Source: Mycetocola tolaasinivorans
GTDB taxonomy: Bacteria > Actinomycetota > Actinomycetes > Actinomycetales > Microbacteriaceae
Length of the DNA stretch: 64,000 bases
Direction: 5' to 3'
Assembly (NCBI RefSeq): GCF_003667565.1
Contig: NZ_RCUX01000003.1
Coordinates: forward strand, 310,001-374,000
The stretch's first letter is position 1, and each line of letters begins with the position of its first letter. The notes below the pieces were generated by a model. The model ran no database searches, was not told the origin of the DNA, and saw only the letters and a program-made list of their open reading frames with translations. This document shows, piece after piece, positions 52,850 to 62,170 of the stretch. The position numbers were made by a program, and so were the translations under genes.

Positions 52850-54478
52850 CTAGCTCGCCCGCTCCCCCACCCGCAGCAGCGCGATGAACATCGCGTCGGT
52901 GCCGTGGCGGTGCGGCCAGAGCTGCACGGTGGAGCCCTCGCCCACGATCAGGCCTTCGCCGAGATCCAGCGGGCTCTCGGTGATTTCGGCCAGGATCGCC
53001 TGGGTGTCGAGCAGGGTAACGTGCGGGTGACGGCGCAGAATCTCGGTCACGACACCGCGGGTCTCGGCGATGTGCGGCGAGCAGGTCACGTAGGCGAGCA
53101 GCCCGCCGGGCGCGGTGCCGGCAACCGCCGAGTGCACGAGATCGAGCTGGATCACGCCGAGCTCGGCAAGGTCCTTCGGGGTCTTGCGCCAGCGCGCCTC
53201 GGGCCGGCGACGCAGCGCGCCGAGGCCGGTGCAGGGCGCGTCCACCAGCGTGCGGGTGAAGGCCTGTGGGTGTCGCTCGCCCCAGTCGCGGGCATCCGAA
53301 CGGCTGACCTCGACCTCCTCGGGCAGTACCGCCAGCGCGCGGCGCACGAGCTCCGCGCGGGCCGGGACCACCTCGTTGGCCAGCAGCGTCGCACCCGAGT
53401 TCAGGGCCTCCGCCGCGAGCAGTACGGCCTTGCCACCGGGGCCGGCACACAGGTCGCTCCAGGCCTCACCGGGCTCAATCGCCCGGGCACGGCTCAGTGC
53501 GAGGGCCGCGAGCTGCGAGCCCTCATCCTGCACGCGAATCAGGCCGCTCGCCGCGCGAATCACGGCCTCGGGGTCTCCCCCGCCGAGCGTAAACGCGAGC
53601 GGAGAGTAGGCGGATGCCTCGGCCACGGCCGGGCGCTCGGCCCGCTCGGGCAGGGCGATGTAGGTCACCTTCGGGGCCTCGTTGTCGGCCGCGAGGGCGG
53701 CCTCGAGCTCGTCGCCGCGGCCCTCGGCACGCAGCGACTGACGCAGCGAGCGCACGATCCACTCGGGGTGCGAGTGCAGCAGGCTCAGGCGCTCATCCTC
53801 GGTCTTTGCCGAGGCCGCGACGCGCTCGCGCCACTCCTCGGGCTCGGCACGGGTGATCGCGCGCAGCACGCCGTTCACAAAACCGGTGGAGGAGCGCGAT
53901 CCCACCTCGCGGGCCAGCGACACCGACTCGTTCACGGCCGCGTGCGCGGCCACGCGGGTGCCGAGGATCTGGTGGACGCCGAGGCGTAGGACGTCGAGGA
54001 TTTCGGGGTCGATCTGATCGGCGGCGCGGTTGGCGGCCAGCTCGATCACGCGGTCGTAGTAGCCGCGCAGGCGCAGGCTGCCGTAGCAGAGCTCGGTGGC
54101 GAGGCCCGCGTCCGCGGAGGACAGCGCGGCCCGGCGGATCGCGGTGGGCAGCAGCAGGTTGGCGTACGCGTCATCGGCGCGCACGGCCACGATCACGTCG
54201 TAGGCCACCCGGCGGGCGGGCTGGACGGCGTCCCCGGCGCGATCATCCCGTGACGGGGCATGGCCGGGGCGACGCTGACCGCCACCGCGGGGTGCGCGGC
54301 GCTCACCGTTGCCAGAGCGTTCGCCCGCGGAACCGCGGCGGTCGCCGCTACCGTTGCCCGAGCGCTCGGGTGATCCGCTTCCCGGTCCACGGCGGGCGGG
54401 GCCGTTACCGCGGGGGCCGCGTCGCTCGGGGCCACGGCCCTCGGGGGTGCCGCCTGGGCGTCCGTCGTACTCGCTCAT
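52850..54478 (-). CDS. rsmB: 16S rRNA m5C967 methyltransferase with RG-rich N-terminal extension
   Basis: The 542-residue protein has three parts. Residues 1-85 are an Arg/Gly/Pro-rich disordered extension ('GPERRGPRGNGPARRGPGSG'). An RNA-binding NusB-like helical domain follows (about 86-230, 'LLLPTAIRRAALSSADAGLA'). The SAM-dependent methyltransferase domain comes last, with 'SDLCAGPGGKAVLLAAE', the PC motif 'DAPCTGLGALRRRPEARWRK' and the catalytic TC motif 'LLAYVTCSPH'. It methylates C967 of 16S rRNA. The ATG at 54478 overlaps the fmt stop by 4 bases. The longer frame to 54562 is a shadow of fmt. Confidence 0.94.
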   Translation of the reverse strand: MSEYDGRPGGTPEGRGPERRGPRGNGPARRGPGSGSPERSGNGSGDRRGSAGERSGNGERRAPRGGGQRRPGHAPSRDDRAGDAVQPARRVAYDVIVAVRADDAYANLLLPTAIRRAALSSADAGLATELCYGSLRLRGYYDRVIELAANRAADQIDPEILDVLRLGVHQILGTRVAAHAAVNESVSLAREVGSRSSTGFVNGVLRAITRAEPEEWRERVAASAKTEDERLSLLHSHPEWIVRSLRQSLRAEGRGDELEAALAADNEAPKVTYIALPERAERPAVAEASAYSPLAFTLGGGDPEAVIRAASGLIRVQDEGSQLAALALSRARAIEPGEAWSDLCAGPGGKAVLLAAEALNSGATLLANEVVPARAELVRRALAVLPEEVEVSRSDARDWGERHPQAFTRTLVDAPCTGLGALRRRPEARWRKTPKDLAELGVIQLDLVHSAVAGTAPGGLLAYVTCSPHIAETRGVVTEILRRHPHVTLLDTQAILAEITESPLDLGEGLIVGEGSTVQLWPHRHGTDAMFIALLRVGERAS

Positions 54479-55455
54479 CGGGTTTCCCCCTCGGTAGAAG
54501 TTGCAGAAGTGTCGGTGGTAAGCGCGGCCCGGGGCGTTGGGCTCGCGCCAAGGCCGCGCCACCAGGAGCCGGCATCCATGGCCTGCTTGCCCGCGGGCTG
54601 AACCCGAACGAGCTCAAGCGCGCCATCGGCGCACCCTACGAGCACGCGCTTGCCCACCAGGCGAATCTCGCCCGCGGCCAGCGCGATCGGTTCCGGCTGG
54701 GCGGCCAGGTCGGCGCGGGCAGCACGCAGAATCTTGAAGCGCGCGCCGTCCACCAGGGTGAAGGCACCGGGCTCCGGGGTCACGCCGCGGTAGCGGCCGT
54801 AGATCGAGGCTGCGGGTGCATCGAAGGCGAGGAAGGCGTCCTCCAGGCCGAGCTTGCCGGCGAAGGAGGGCTCCCCCACCTGCACGGCGGAGACGGCGCT
54901 GCCGCCGGCGATGGCGTCCACGGTGCGTGCCAGCAGCGCGGCACCGCTCTCGGCCAGCGCGGCAAGGAGCTCGCCCGCGGTGATGTCGGGGGCCACCGCG
55001 TGCGTTTCGCTCGCGATGATCTCCCCCGCATCCAGCTCGGCAACGAGACGGAAAATATCGGTGCCGATTTCGGTGTCACCGTTGATCAGCGCGTGCTGCA
55101 CGGGCGCGGCCCCGCGCCAGGCGGGCAGCTTCGAGAAGTGCAGGTTGATCCAGCCGTGCTTCGGGGAGGAGAGCAGGGGTTCGCGAATGAGACCGCCAAA
55201 GGCCACAACGACGCCGAGGTCGGCCTCGATCGCGGCCAGGGCCTCACCGGTTTCGCCACCGAGCCGCGCGGCGCGGGTGGTCGGCACGCCGGCCTCCTCG
55301 GCGCGGGCCGCCACGGGCGAGGGGGTGAGCACGCGCTTGCGGCCCAGCGGAGCATCCGGCCGCGTCACGACGTGCACCACCTCGTGTGGGCCCGCGAGCA
55401 GAGCCTCAAGGCTCGGCAGGGCCACCTCGGGGGTGCCGGCGAAAATGATCTTCAC
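54475..55455 (-). CDS. fmt: Methionyl-tRNA formyltransferase
   Basis: The 326-residue enzyme formylates initiator Met-tRNA. 'IIFAGTPEVALPSLEALLAG' at the N-terminus, the folate and catalytic region 'INLHFSKLPAWRGAAPVQHA' with 'INGDTEIGTDIFRLVAELDA', and a C-terminal OB-fold domain are all present. 'LHFSKLP' stands for the usual HxSLLP and is common in actinobacteria. GTG start with AGGAG upstream, 48 bases after priA. Classic priA-fmt-rsmB order. Confidence 0.97.
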   Translation of the reverse strand: MKIIFAGTPEVALPSLEALLAGPHEVVHVVTRPDAPLGRKRVLTPSPVAARAEEAGVPTTRAARLGGETGEALAAIEADLGVVVAFGGLIREPLLSSPKHGWINLHFSKLPAWRGAAPVQHALINGDTEIGTDIFRLVAELDAGEIIASETHAVAPDITAGELLAALAESGAALLARTVDAIAGGSAVSAVQVGEPSFAGKLGLEDAFLAFDAPAASIYGRYRGVTPEPGAFTLVDGARFKILRAARADLAAQPEPIALAAGEIRLVGKRVLVGCADGALELVRVQPAGKQAMDAGSWWRGLGASPTPRAALTTDTSATSTEGETR

Positions 55456-55503
55456 GGTTGAAACTCCTGGTCTAGTTGCGCTGCGGGGTGTGATGCGGGG
55501 CCG

Positions 55504-57507
55504 CTACAGGCGGATCTCCGGGTCATCAAACCGAACCTTAAGTGTAGGGGCCGGGCGGGCCGGACGCGCACCCGCGCGCGGGGCACGGCGTTTTGTCGCG
55601 TACTCGATCACCGCGGCGCGCAGCTCGGTGGCCACCCGGGTGCCCGCGGCAAAGTCGAATCGCACCACAGCGCGAGACTCCCCGCTGGGCCGCCCCGTCT
55701 CCTCCTGAATCACCGGGACGGGCCCCAGGATGTCTCCGGGAGGCAGGCCCTGAAGGCTCGTGAGGACATCGCGGATCGCGTCATCCTGCCCGGTGATCGT
55801 CGCGAGGCGTACGGCCGGAGGAAAACGCAGGGCCTTGCGGTCGATGAGCTCGGCGCTCGCAAACTCCGCCTGATTCCAGGTCGCAAACGCGCGCGCGAGC
55901 TCCCCACCCACGCCCACCAGCAGCACGGTGGCACCGGGGGCGGCGAGGGCCGCCGCGTGCGACCACCAGCGCAGGCAGTCCGAGGCAATGCTCAGGGATT
56001 CGGCGGCGAGCATGCGGTCGCCATCCAGCAGGAGCACGGCGCGATATCCGCCGTGAGCGATGGGTTCGGCACCGCGGGTGGCCACGATCAGGGCGGGGCG
56101 ATCGGGCACCGTCAGCACGGTCTTCTCCCCGTCGGCCACGATCACCGTGGTGGCGGGAAACGCGCGGCCGAGCTCCTCGGCGGTGCGTCCGGTTCCGCGG
56201 GTCACCAGGCGAAACTCGGTGCCCTCGCAGGTCGCGCAGACCCATCCGGCGGCCAGGTGCCCACAGAGCGTACAGGCGGGGGCGGCACCACGCGCGGGAA
56301 TCCCGAGCGGGCCATGGCAGGCGGTACAGCGGGCGGCGTCACCGCAGCGCTTGCAGGAGAGCATCGGGGCGTATCCCGGGCGCGCCACCTGCACCAGCAC
56401 CGGCCCCTCCTTCACAGACTCGGCGATGGTACGCCAGGCGGCGGAGGGGATGCGCACGGCGGCGGCCGGGCCCTCCCCCTGGTCCTGCTGCTCGGTCACG
56501 ATGATCTTGGGGCGCTGGCGCGGCTGGGGATCCAGCGGCCGCACAAAGCCCATCTCCACGAGGCGCTGCGTTTCGACGCTGCGCGAGTGCGAGGCAAACA
56601 CCAGCGCGGCACCGGACTGCTCCTGACGAATGAGCGCCGCGTCCCGGGCGTGCACATAGGGAGCGAGCGGCTCGGCGTGCAGCGGATCGCCGTCGTTCCA
56701 GAGGGCGATCAGCCCCAGGTTGTGAGCCGGCGCGTAAACCGCCGAGCGATTGCCGATGATGATCCGCGGGCGCGGTTCGAGCGCCGCGAGAAAGGCGCGG
56801 TAGCGGTCGGGGTTCGGCTGCTTCGCATCCATCCGCAGAATGTCGACGATCGGTACGCGGTCCTCGAGGGCGAGCAGGAGCTGATCGAGATCCCGATAGT
56901 CGGGTACCACGAGGATCGCGCTCTCCCCCGCCGCATAGCGATCCAGCGCCGCCTCGGCCAGGGTAATGGCCCAGCGTCCCACGGGAGCCTCCTGCGGGCC
57001 GGGCAGCACACCCGGCAGGGCATCCAGCGCGATGCGCTCGTGCGCGGCCAGGGCAGCCGCCAGAGTGTCCGGGTACCCGGTGATCGGCACGGCACTCACC
57101 TGCGGGGTTTCCGGTGCCACGTCGGCGCCGCGCTCCTCATGCTCGGCGATCCACGCGCGCTCCACCCGCACCTGGCGGCCAGGAATCGCCAACCGGAGAA
57201 TCCCGTTGGCTGAACCAGCGGCGCGGTCGGCGGCGCGCCGCGCGAGCGCCCACACCTCGGGGGTGAGCACCCGCGCGGGTGACACGACCTCGCCAAGGTC
57301 ACTGAGCTTCCCGGAGAACTCCGCGTCACTCGTGACCTCGACGATGTAGCCGGCCGCACCGTTCTTCAGCGATCGCCAGGGCACCACGACCCGCACGCCG
57401 GGCAGCGCGACCCCCGCGAGTTCCGGCGGAATCCGGAAGTCGAACGGGTGGTCGAGTTGGGGCAGGGGCGAGTCGATCAGCACCCTGGCGATGCTGGCCG
57501 AGGTCAT
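55504..57507 (-). CDS. priA: Primosomal protein N' (PriA), actinobacterial form without helicase P-loop
   Basis: A 667-residue replication-restart protein. The N-terminal 3'-DNA-binding domain ('ARVLIDSPLPQLDHPFDFRI') is clear, as are the zinc-binding Cys ('SCKRCGDAARCTACHGPLG', 'CTLCGHLAAGWVCATCEG') and the C-terminal domain. At the expected Walker A site the sequence reads 'PEAPVGRW'-like text ('GPQEAPVGRWAITLAEAALD') with no GKT/S, and the DEEH box is replaced ('GLIALWNDGDPLH'). Loss of ATPase motifs is known for actinobacterial PriA and annotated as 'probable replication restart protein'. It starts directly at the metK stop (zero gap). Confidence 0.92.
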   Translation of the reverse strand: MTSASIARVLIDSPLPQLDHPFDFRIPPELAGVALPGVRVVVPWRSLKNGAAGYIVEVTSDAEFSGKLSDLGEVVSPARVLTPEVWALARRAADRAAGSANGILRLAIPGRQVRVERAWIAEHEERGADVAPETPQVSAVPITGYPDTLAAALAAHERIALDALPGVLPGPQEAPVGRWAITLAEAALDRYAAGESAILVVPDYRDLDQLLLALEDRVPIVDILRMDAKQPNPDRYRAFLAALEPRPRIIIGNRSAVYAPAHNLGLIALWNDGDPLHAEPLAPYVHARDAALIRQEQSGAALVFASHSRSVETQRLVEMGFVRPLDPQPRQRPKIIVTEQQDQGEGPAAAVRIPSAAWRTIAESVKEGPVLVQVARPGYAPMLSCKRCGDAARCTACHGPLGIPARGAAPACTLCGHLAAGWVCATCEGTEFRLVTRGTGRTAEELGRAFPATTVIVADGEKTVLTVPDRPALIVATRGAEPIAHGGYRAVLLLDGDRMLAAESLSIASDCLRWWSHAAALAAPGATVLLVGVGGELARAFATWNQAEFASAELIDRKALRFPPAVRLATITGQDDAIRDVLTSLQGLPPGDILGPVPVIQEETGRPSGESRAVVRFDFAAGTRVATELRAAVIEYATKRRAPRAGARPARPAPTLKVRFDDPEIRL

Positions 57508-58701
57508 TTAGATTCCGGCGGCGCTTCGCAGGTCGCTGACCCGGTCAAGCTTCTCCCAGGTGAAGTCCGGGAGCTCGCGGCCGAAGTGACCGTAGGCCGC
57601 GGTCTGGCGGTAGATCGGGCGCAGCAGGTCGAGGTCACGCACGATCGCGCCGGGGCGCAGGTCAAAGACGTCGCGGATCGCCGAAACGATGCGCTCCTCG
57701 GGGATGGTGTTGGTGCCGAAGGTCTCAACGTACAGACCCACGGGTGCCGCCTTACCGATGGCGTAGGCAACCTGAACCTCAAGCTTCTCGGCGAAGCCGG
57801 CGGCCACGGCGTTCTTCGCGACCCAGCGCATCGCGTAGGCGGCCGAGCGGTCCACCTTCGACGGGTCCTTACCCGAGAACGCACCACCACCGTGGCGGGA
57901 GGCTCCGCCGTAGGTGTCGATGATGATCTTGCGGCCGGTGAGGCCGGCATCGCCCATCGGGCCACCGATCACAAAACGACCGGTGGGGTTGATCAGGGTG
58001 TTGCGACCCGAGGTGTCGAGGTCGAGTTCGGCGAGCACCGGGTCGATGACCAGGGCCTCCACCTCGCGGCGCAGACGCTCGGTGGTGACCTCGTCGCGGT
58101 GCTGGGTCGAGAGCACAACGGTCTCGACGGTGCGCGGGATGATGCCCTCGTAGCCGATGGTGACCTGGGTCTTACCGTCGGGGCGCAGGTAGTCGAGCTC
58201 GCCGCTCTTGCGCACCTCGGAGAGGCGCTCGGCGAGGCGGTGCGAGATCCAGCTGGGCAGCGGCATGTACTGCGGGGTTTCGGTGGTGGCGAAACCGAAC
58301 ATGATGCCCTGGTCGCCGGCACCCTGCAGGTCGAGTGCGTCGGCACTGGTGCCCTCGCGGGTTTCGAATGCGGTGTCGACGCCCTGGGCGATGTCCGGAG
58401 ACTGCGCGCCGATAGAGACGTTCACGCCGCAGGAGGCGCCGTCAAAGCCGGTCTCGGAGCTGTTGTAGCCGATTCCCAGAATGACGTCGCGGACGATGGC
58501 GGGAATCTCCACGTAGGCGGAGGTGGTGACCTCACCGGCGACCTGAACCAGGCCGGTGGTGACGAGGGTTTCCACGGCCACGCGGGCGGTGGGATCCTCG
58601 GTGATGAGGGCGTCCAGGATGGAGTCGGAGATCTGGTCACAGATCTTGTCCGGGTGACCCTCGGTCACGGATTCGGAGGTAAACAGGCGCAAATCGGTCA
58701 T
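57508..58701 (-). CDS. metK: S-adenosylmethionine synthase
   Basis: The 397-residue enzyme makes SAM from methionine and ATP. '[20 protein letters not shown]' near the N-terminus, '[12 protein letters not shown]' and the P-loop-like '[19 protein letters not shown]' are diagnostic. The ATG at 58701 with GAGGAG upstream was chosen over the upstream in-frame start at 58716. No SAM riboswitch fits in the 50-base gap to coaBC. Transcribed with coaBC upstream and priA downstream. Confidence 0.98.
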   Translation of the reverse strand: MTDLRLFTSESVTEGHPDKICDQISDSILDALITEDPTARVAVETLVTTGLVQVAGEVTTSAYVEIPAIVRDVILGIGYNSSETGFDGASCGVNVSIGAQSPDIAQGVDTAFETREGTSADALDLQGAGDQGIMFGFATTETPQYMPLPSWISHRLAERLSEVRKSGELDYLRPDGKTQVTIGYEGIIPRTVETVVLSTQHRDEVTTERLRREVEALVIDPVLAELDLDTSGRNTLINPTGRFVIGGPMGDAGLTGRKIIIDTYGGASRHGGGAFSGKDPSKVDRSAAYAMRWVAKNAVAAGFAEKLEVQVAYAIGKAAPVGLYVETFGTNTIPEERIVSAIRDVFDLRPGAIVRDLDLLRPIYRQTAAYGHFGRELPDFTWEKLDRVSDLRSAAGI

Positions 58702-58751
58702 GGTGGTACTCCTCAAAGGTGCTGCGAGACTATAAAAATCGCGAGTGGATG

Positions 58752-59954
58752 TTAGCCGGCGGTGACGGCGGTGAGGATGGCATCGGCCACCTCACGCTTC
58801 GTACCGGAGGCCTCACCAACTATAGTGCCGGTGGCATCCAGAATGATGACCGTGTTACGGTCGGCGCCGAAGCCGTCGTTCCAGCCCACGGCGTTCAGGC
58901 AGAGGAAGTCACAGCCCTTGCGCGCGAGCTTGGCTCGGCCAAGCTCGAGCAGGTGTTCCCGGTCACGCGAGGTTTCGGCGGCAAATCCAACGATGATCTG
59001 CTCGGGACGAGACAGCGCCGGCAGGCCCGCCAGGATGTCCGGGTTCTTTTCGAGCTCGAGGGTGAGCGTGTCTCCACGCTCCTCCTTTTTGATCTTTGTT
59101 TCGCTGACCTGCACCGGGCGGTAATCCGCCACGGCGGCGGCCATGATCACGATGTCCACCCGCGGCAGCGCCTCGTGCACCGCGCGCTGAAGCTCGGCGG
59201 CGGTCTGCACGCCGTGGCCGGGCACGTGGTTCGGCAGGGTCTCATCAACGCTCGCGGTGATGAGTTCCACCTCCGCGCCGCGCAGGTGCGCGGCGGTGGC
59301 CAGCGCGATGCCCTGCTTACCACTCGAGCGATTACCCAGGTACCGCACCGGGTCCAGGGGTTCGCGGGTGCCGCCCGCGGTGATCAGGATGCGCTTTCCG
59401 CGCAGGTCACCGGCGGCATCGGGCACGAGGCCGAGCCCGGCGTCCACGATGTCCTCCGGTTCGCTCATCCGGCCGGGGCCGCTGTCGGTGCCGGTCAGCT
59501 GACCGCTCTCGGGGCCCACGATGTGAATCCCACGCTCGCGCAGGGTCGCGATGTTGGCGACCGTCGCCGGGTTCTGCCACATCTCGGTGTGCATCGCCGG
59601 GGCCACCAGCACGGGCGCACGGGTCGCCAGAATGGTGTTGCCCAGGAGGTCATCCGCGATGCCTGCAGCCAGCTTTGCGAGGGTGTTGGCGGTGGCCGGA
59701 GCGATGATCACGAGGTCGGCACGCTGGCCCAGGGCCACGTGGCGCACCTCGGACACGTCGGTGTACAGATCGGTGGCCAGCGGCTGGCGCGAGATTGCCT
59801 CCCAGGTGGGTGCACCCACGAAGTTCAGCGCGTGCTCGGTCGCGATGACCTGAACACGGTGCCCCGCACGAACCAACAAACGGACGACACCGACTGCCTT
59901 ATACGCAGCGATGCCGCCCGTTACCCCGACAACAATGTTGAGCGCGGAGGTCAT
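58752..59954 (-). CDS. coaBC: Bifunctional phosphopantothenoylcysteine decarboxylase / phosphopantothenate-cysteine ligase
   Basis: The 400-residue two-domain enzyme of CoA synthesis has a flavin-dependent decarboxylase half (1-180: '[20 protein letters not shown]', 'APAMHTEMW') and a ligase half (190-400: '[20 protein letters not shown]', CTP-binding 'KIKKEERG'). The ATG at 59954 lies 10 bases after the rpoZ stop without a good ribosome binding site, so translation probably depends on rpoZ coupling. The longer frame to 60074 overlaps rpoZ and is not used. Confidence 0.96.
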   Translation of the reverse strand: MTSALNIVVGVTGGIAAYKAVGVVRLLVRAGHRVQVIATEHALNFVGAPTWEAISRQPLATDLYTDVSEVRHVALGQRADLVIIAPATANTLAKLAAGIADDLLGNTILATRAPVLVAPAMHTEMWQNPATVANIATLRERGIHIVGPESGQLTGTDSGPGRMSEPEDIVDAGLGLVPDAAGDLRGKRILITAGGTREPLDPVRYLGNRSSGKQGIALATAAHLRGAEVELITASVDETLPNHVPGHGVQTAAELQRAVHEALPRVDIVIMAAAVADYRPVQVSETKIKKEERGDTLTLELEKNPDILAGLPALSRPEQIIVGFAAETSRDREHLLELGRAKLARKGCDFLCLNAVGWNDGFGADRNTVIILDATGTIVGEASGTKREVADAILTAVTAG

Positions 59955-59964
59955 TGGGAGGTGA

Positions 59965-60222
59965 TTACTCGGCGATCGGCTTGATCGTGAGCTTGTCCTC
60001 GTTGATCTCGTGCATCGCGATCGACAGCGGCTTGTCCTCCATGGTGGAGTCAACCAGCGGACCAACGTTGTCAAACAGCGAGCCCTCGTGCAGATCGGTG
60101 TAGTAGTCGTTGATCTGGCGGGCGCGCTTGGAGGCGAAGATCACCAGAGCGTACTTGGACTCGACCTTGGTGAGCAGGTCGTCGATCGACGGATCGATAA
60201 TTCCCTTGGGCTTTTCAACCAT
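59965..60222 (-). CDS. rpoZ: RNA polymerase omega subunit
   Basis: An 85-residue assembly subunit of RNA polymerase. '[20 protein letters not shown]', '[18 protein letters not shown]' (the conserved helix binding beta-prime) and '[17 protein letters not shown]' are typical of actinobacteria. The ATG at 60222 has GAGGAG 10 bases upstream; the GTG at 60231 abuts the same ribosome binding site and is less likely. Usual gmk-rpoZ-coaBC-metK order. Confidence 0.96.
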   Translation of the reverse strand: MVEKPKGIIDPSIDDLLTKVESKYALVIFASKRARQINDYYTDLHEGSLFDNVGPLVDSTMEDKPLSIAMHEINEDKLTIKPIAE

Positions 60223-60289
60223 GTGGTTCACACTCCTCGTGTGGTTTACGCGGGGTTAGCGCGGTGGTGAACGGTGCGGCGGGCGCGGA

Positions 60290-61219
60290 TCAGCGCGCGG
60301 CGACACCGCGAAGCTGAATCAAGTCTACGACCTCGGCCGCCGCTTCGGCGACTTCACCGTTGACAATTTGATAATCGAACTCGTCCGCCGCGGCTAATTC
60401 GGTGCGGGCGGTCTCGAGCCGGCGCGCCTGTTCCTCCGCGGATTCGGTGCCTCGACCGGTCAGTCGGCGCACCAGTTCGTCCCAGCTCGGCGGCTGCAAA
60501 AACACCAGTGCAGCCTCGGGCATGGCGGCCTTCACGAGGCGTGCGCCCTGAATGTCGATCTCCAGGATCACGCTGGTGCCGCGAGACAGGGCCTCGCGTA
60601 CCGGGCCGCGCGGGGTGCCGTAGCGGTGGGTGCCGTGCACGGTGGCGTATTCGAGGAGTTCGCCGCGCTCGATCAGCGAGTCGAACTCGGCGTTGTCCAC
60701 GAAGTAGTAGTCCACACCGTGGGTTTCGCCCGGACGCGGGTCGCGGGTCGTGGCCGAAATTGACAACTGAACCTGCGGGTAGTTTTCGCGAATGTGGCGC
60801 ACCACGGTGCCCTTACCGACGGCGGTGGGGCCGGCGATCACGAGCAGACGGCTCACCGGGTGGCGTCCGATCGACTCGCGGGCGTGCAGGAACTCCTCCA
60901 GGCGCACGCGCTGGTGACGGCCGAGGCCGCCCAGGCGCTTTGCCGGGGAAATGCTCAGCTCCTCCAGGATGCGGCCGAGCTTGGTGCGGCCAATGGCCGG
61001 AATCGCCAGCAGGAAGTCGGTGATGCGCAGGCGCCCCTCGACACCCTCGGTCTCCTCGGTGGCGCGCGCGAGCACGTCGAGCGGGCGACGGGCACCGGCC
61101 GCGATCTCCGCCTTGACCGCGGCGCGGGCACGACGCGCGGCAACGGCCGCACGGGAGGCCGCGACGCGGTCTACCTCGGGCAGGTCGCGGGTGACCGCGG
61201 CGTTCTCGGCGGCGCTCAT
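60290..61219 (-). CDS. gmk: Guanylate kinase fused to an N-terminal actinobacterial IHF (mIHF) domain
   Basis: The 309-residue protein combines two genes that are adjacent but separate in mycobacteria and streptomycetes. Residues about 15-110 match mIHF: 'RAAVAARRARAAVKAEIAAG', 'LRITDFLLAIPAIGRTKLGR' and 'GLGRHQRVRLEEFL', which contain the helix and H2TH DNA-binding parts. Residues about 122-305 are guanylate kinase: P-loop 'IAGPTAVGKGTVV', 'SISATTRDPRPGETHGVDYY', 'ATVHGTHRYGTPRGPV' and 'VILEIDIQGARLVKAAMPEA'. It phosphorylates GMP to GDP and may also bind DNA. No internal start with a clear ribosome binding site is obvious before the kinase part. Confidence 0.93.
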   Translation of the reverse strand: MSAAENAAVTRDLPEVDRVAASRAAVAARRARAAVKAEIAAGARRPLDVLARATEETEGVEGRLRITDFLLAIPAIGRTKLGRILEELSISPAKRLGGLGRHQRVRLEEFLHARESIGRHPVSRLLVIAGPTAVGKGTVVRHIRENYPQVQLSISATTRDPRPGETHGVDYYFVDNAEFDSLIERGELLEYATVHGTHRYGTPRGPVREALSRGTSVILEIDIQGARLVKAAMPEAALVFLQPPSWDELVRRLTGRGTESAEEQARRLETARTELAAADEFDYQIVNGEVAEAAAEVVDLIQLRGVAAR

Positions 61220-61273
61220 GCGGGTACCACGTTCGAGCGGTGGGCTACTCGGCGAGGCCGATGCGGGGTCGTA

Positions 61274-62170
61274 CTAGGCACGGTCATACTCCACGGCGAT
61301 TTCCTGGGTCATAGAAACAATTGCTCCCGTGATGTTACCTGGTCCAGCACCAAGAACGCTGCGCGACGCCGAAACAATCACACCGGGTGCCAGCGGTCCA
61401 TAGATGGCGCGGGTGTCGGCGAGGCGTGCGCCCTGCGCTCCGAACCCCGGGGCGAGGATCGGAAGTGCGGGCTCGGGGGCCACATCAAAGGCGAGGTCAA
61501 AGTCGGCGAGGTTCAGGGTGGCGCCCACAACGAGGCCCACACCGCCATAAGGGCCGCTCTCGGCGGCGTTCCAGGCTGCAACCTCATCCACGATCTGCCG
61601 GGAGACGCGCGGTCCGTCATCCCCCACGCGGGCGCGCTGGATCGCGCGCCCCTCGGGGTTCGAGGTGGCGGCCAGCACGAAGAGGCCCTTACCGCGCTCG
61701 CGGGCGAGTTCCATGGGCTTCGAAATCGATCCGACACCCTGGAATGCACTAATGGTCATCGCATCGGATTCGAGCGGTGAGCCCTCGGCCATCCACGACT
61801 GACCGTAGGCCTCAACCGAGGTGCCGACGTCTCCGCGCTTGCAGTCGGCGATCACCAGAATGCCCGCGGAACGCGCGGTCTGAATGACCTCCTCAAGAGC
61901 CGCGTAGCCGGCGGACCCGAAGCGCTCGAAAAACGCGACCTGCGGCTTGACGATGCCGGCACCACCCTGCACGGTGGCCTCGACCACCCGCAGGCCGAAC
62001 TCACGCACGCCCGCGGCGCTGTCGGCGAGGCCCCACTGCTCCAGGAGGAACGAGTGCGGGTCGATGCCGACGCACAGGCGGCCGCGGCTGGCGAACACAT
62101 CCGCCAGACGCTGGCCGAAGCCCCCGGCGGCGAGGTTACCCTCGCCACCGGGGGTCACGGCCGCGCTCAC
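61274..62170 (-). CDS. pyrF: Orotidine 5'-phosphate decarboxylase (type 2)
   Basis: The 298-residue last enzyme of UMP synthesis is of the longer type 2 (mycobacterial) subfamily: '[20 protein letters not shown]' and the active-site motif '[20 protein letters not shown]' with '[14 protein letters not shown]'. GTG start overlapping the carB stop by 4 bases (GTGA). Followed by gmk after 54 bases. Confidence 0.97.
   Translation of the reverse strand: MSAAVTPGGEGNLAAGGFGQRLADVFASRGRLCVGIDPHSFLLEQWGLADSAAGVREFGLRVVEATVQGGAGIVKPQVAFFERFGSAGYAALEEVIQTARSAGILVIADCKRGDVGTSVEAYGQSWMAEGSPLESDAMTISAFQGVGSISKPMELARERGKGLFVLAATSNPEGRAIQRARVGDDGPRVSRQIVDEVAAWNAAESGPYGGVGLVVGATLNLADFDLAFDVAPEPALPILAPGFGAQGARLADTRAIYGPLAPGVIVSASRSVLGAGPGNITGAIVSMTQEIAVEYDRA

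Noticed and set aside
58702-58751. SAM riboswitch before metK
   Set aside because: The gap is only about 50 bases and lacks any recognisable fold.
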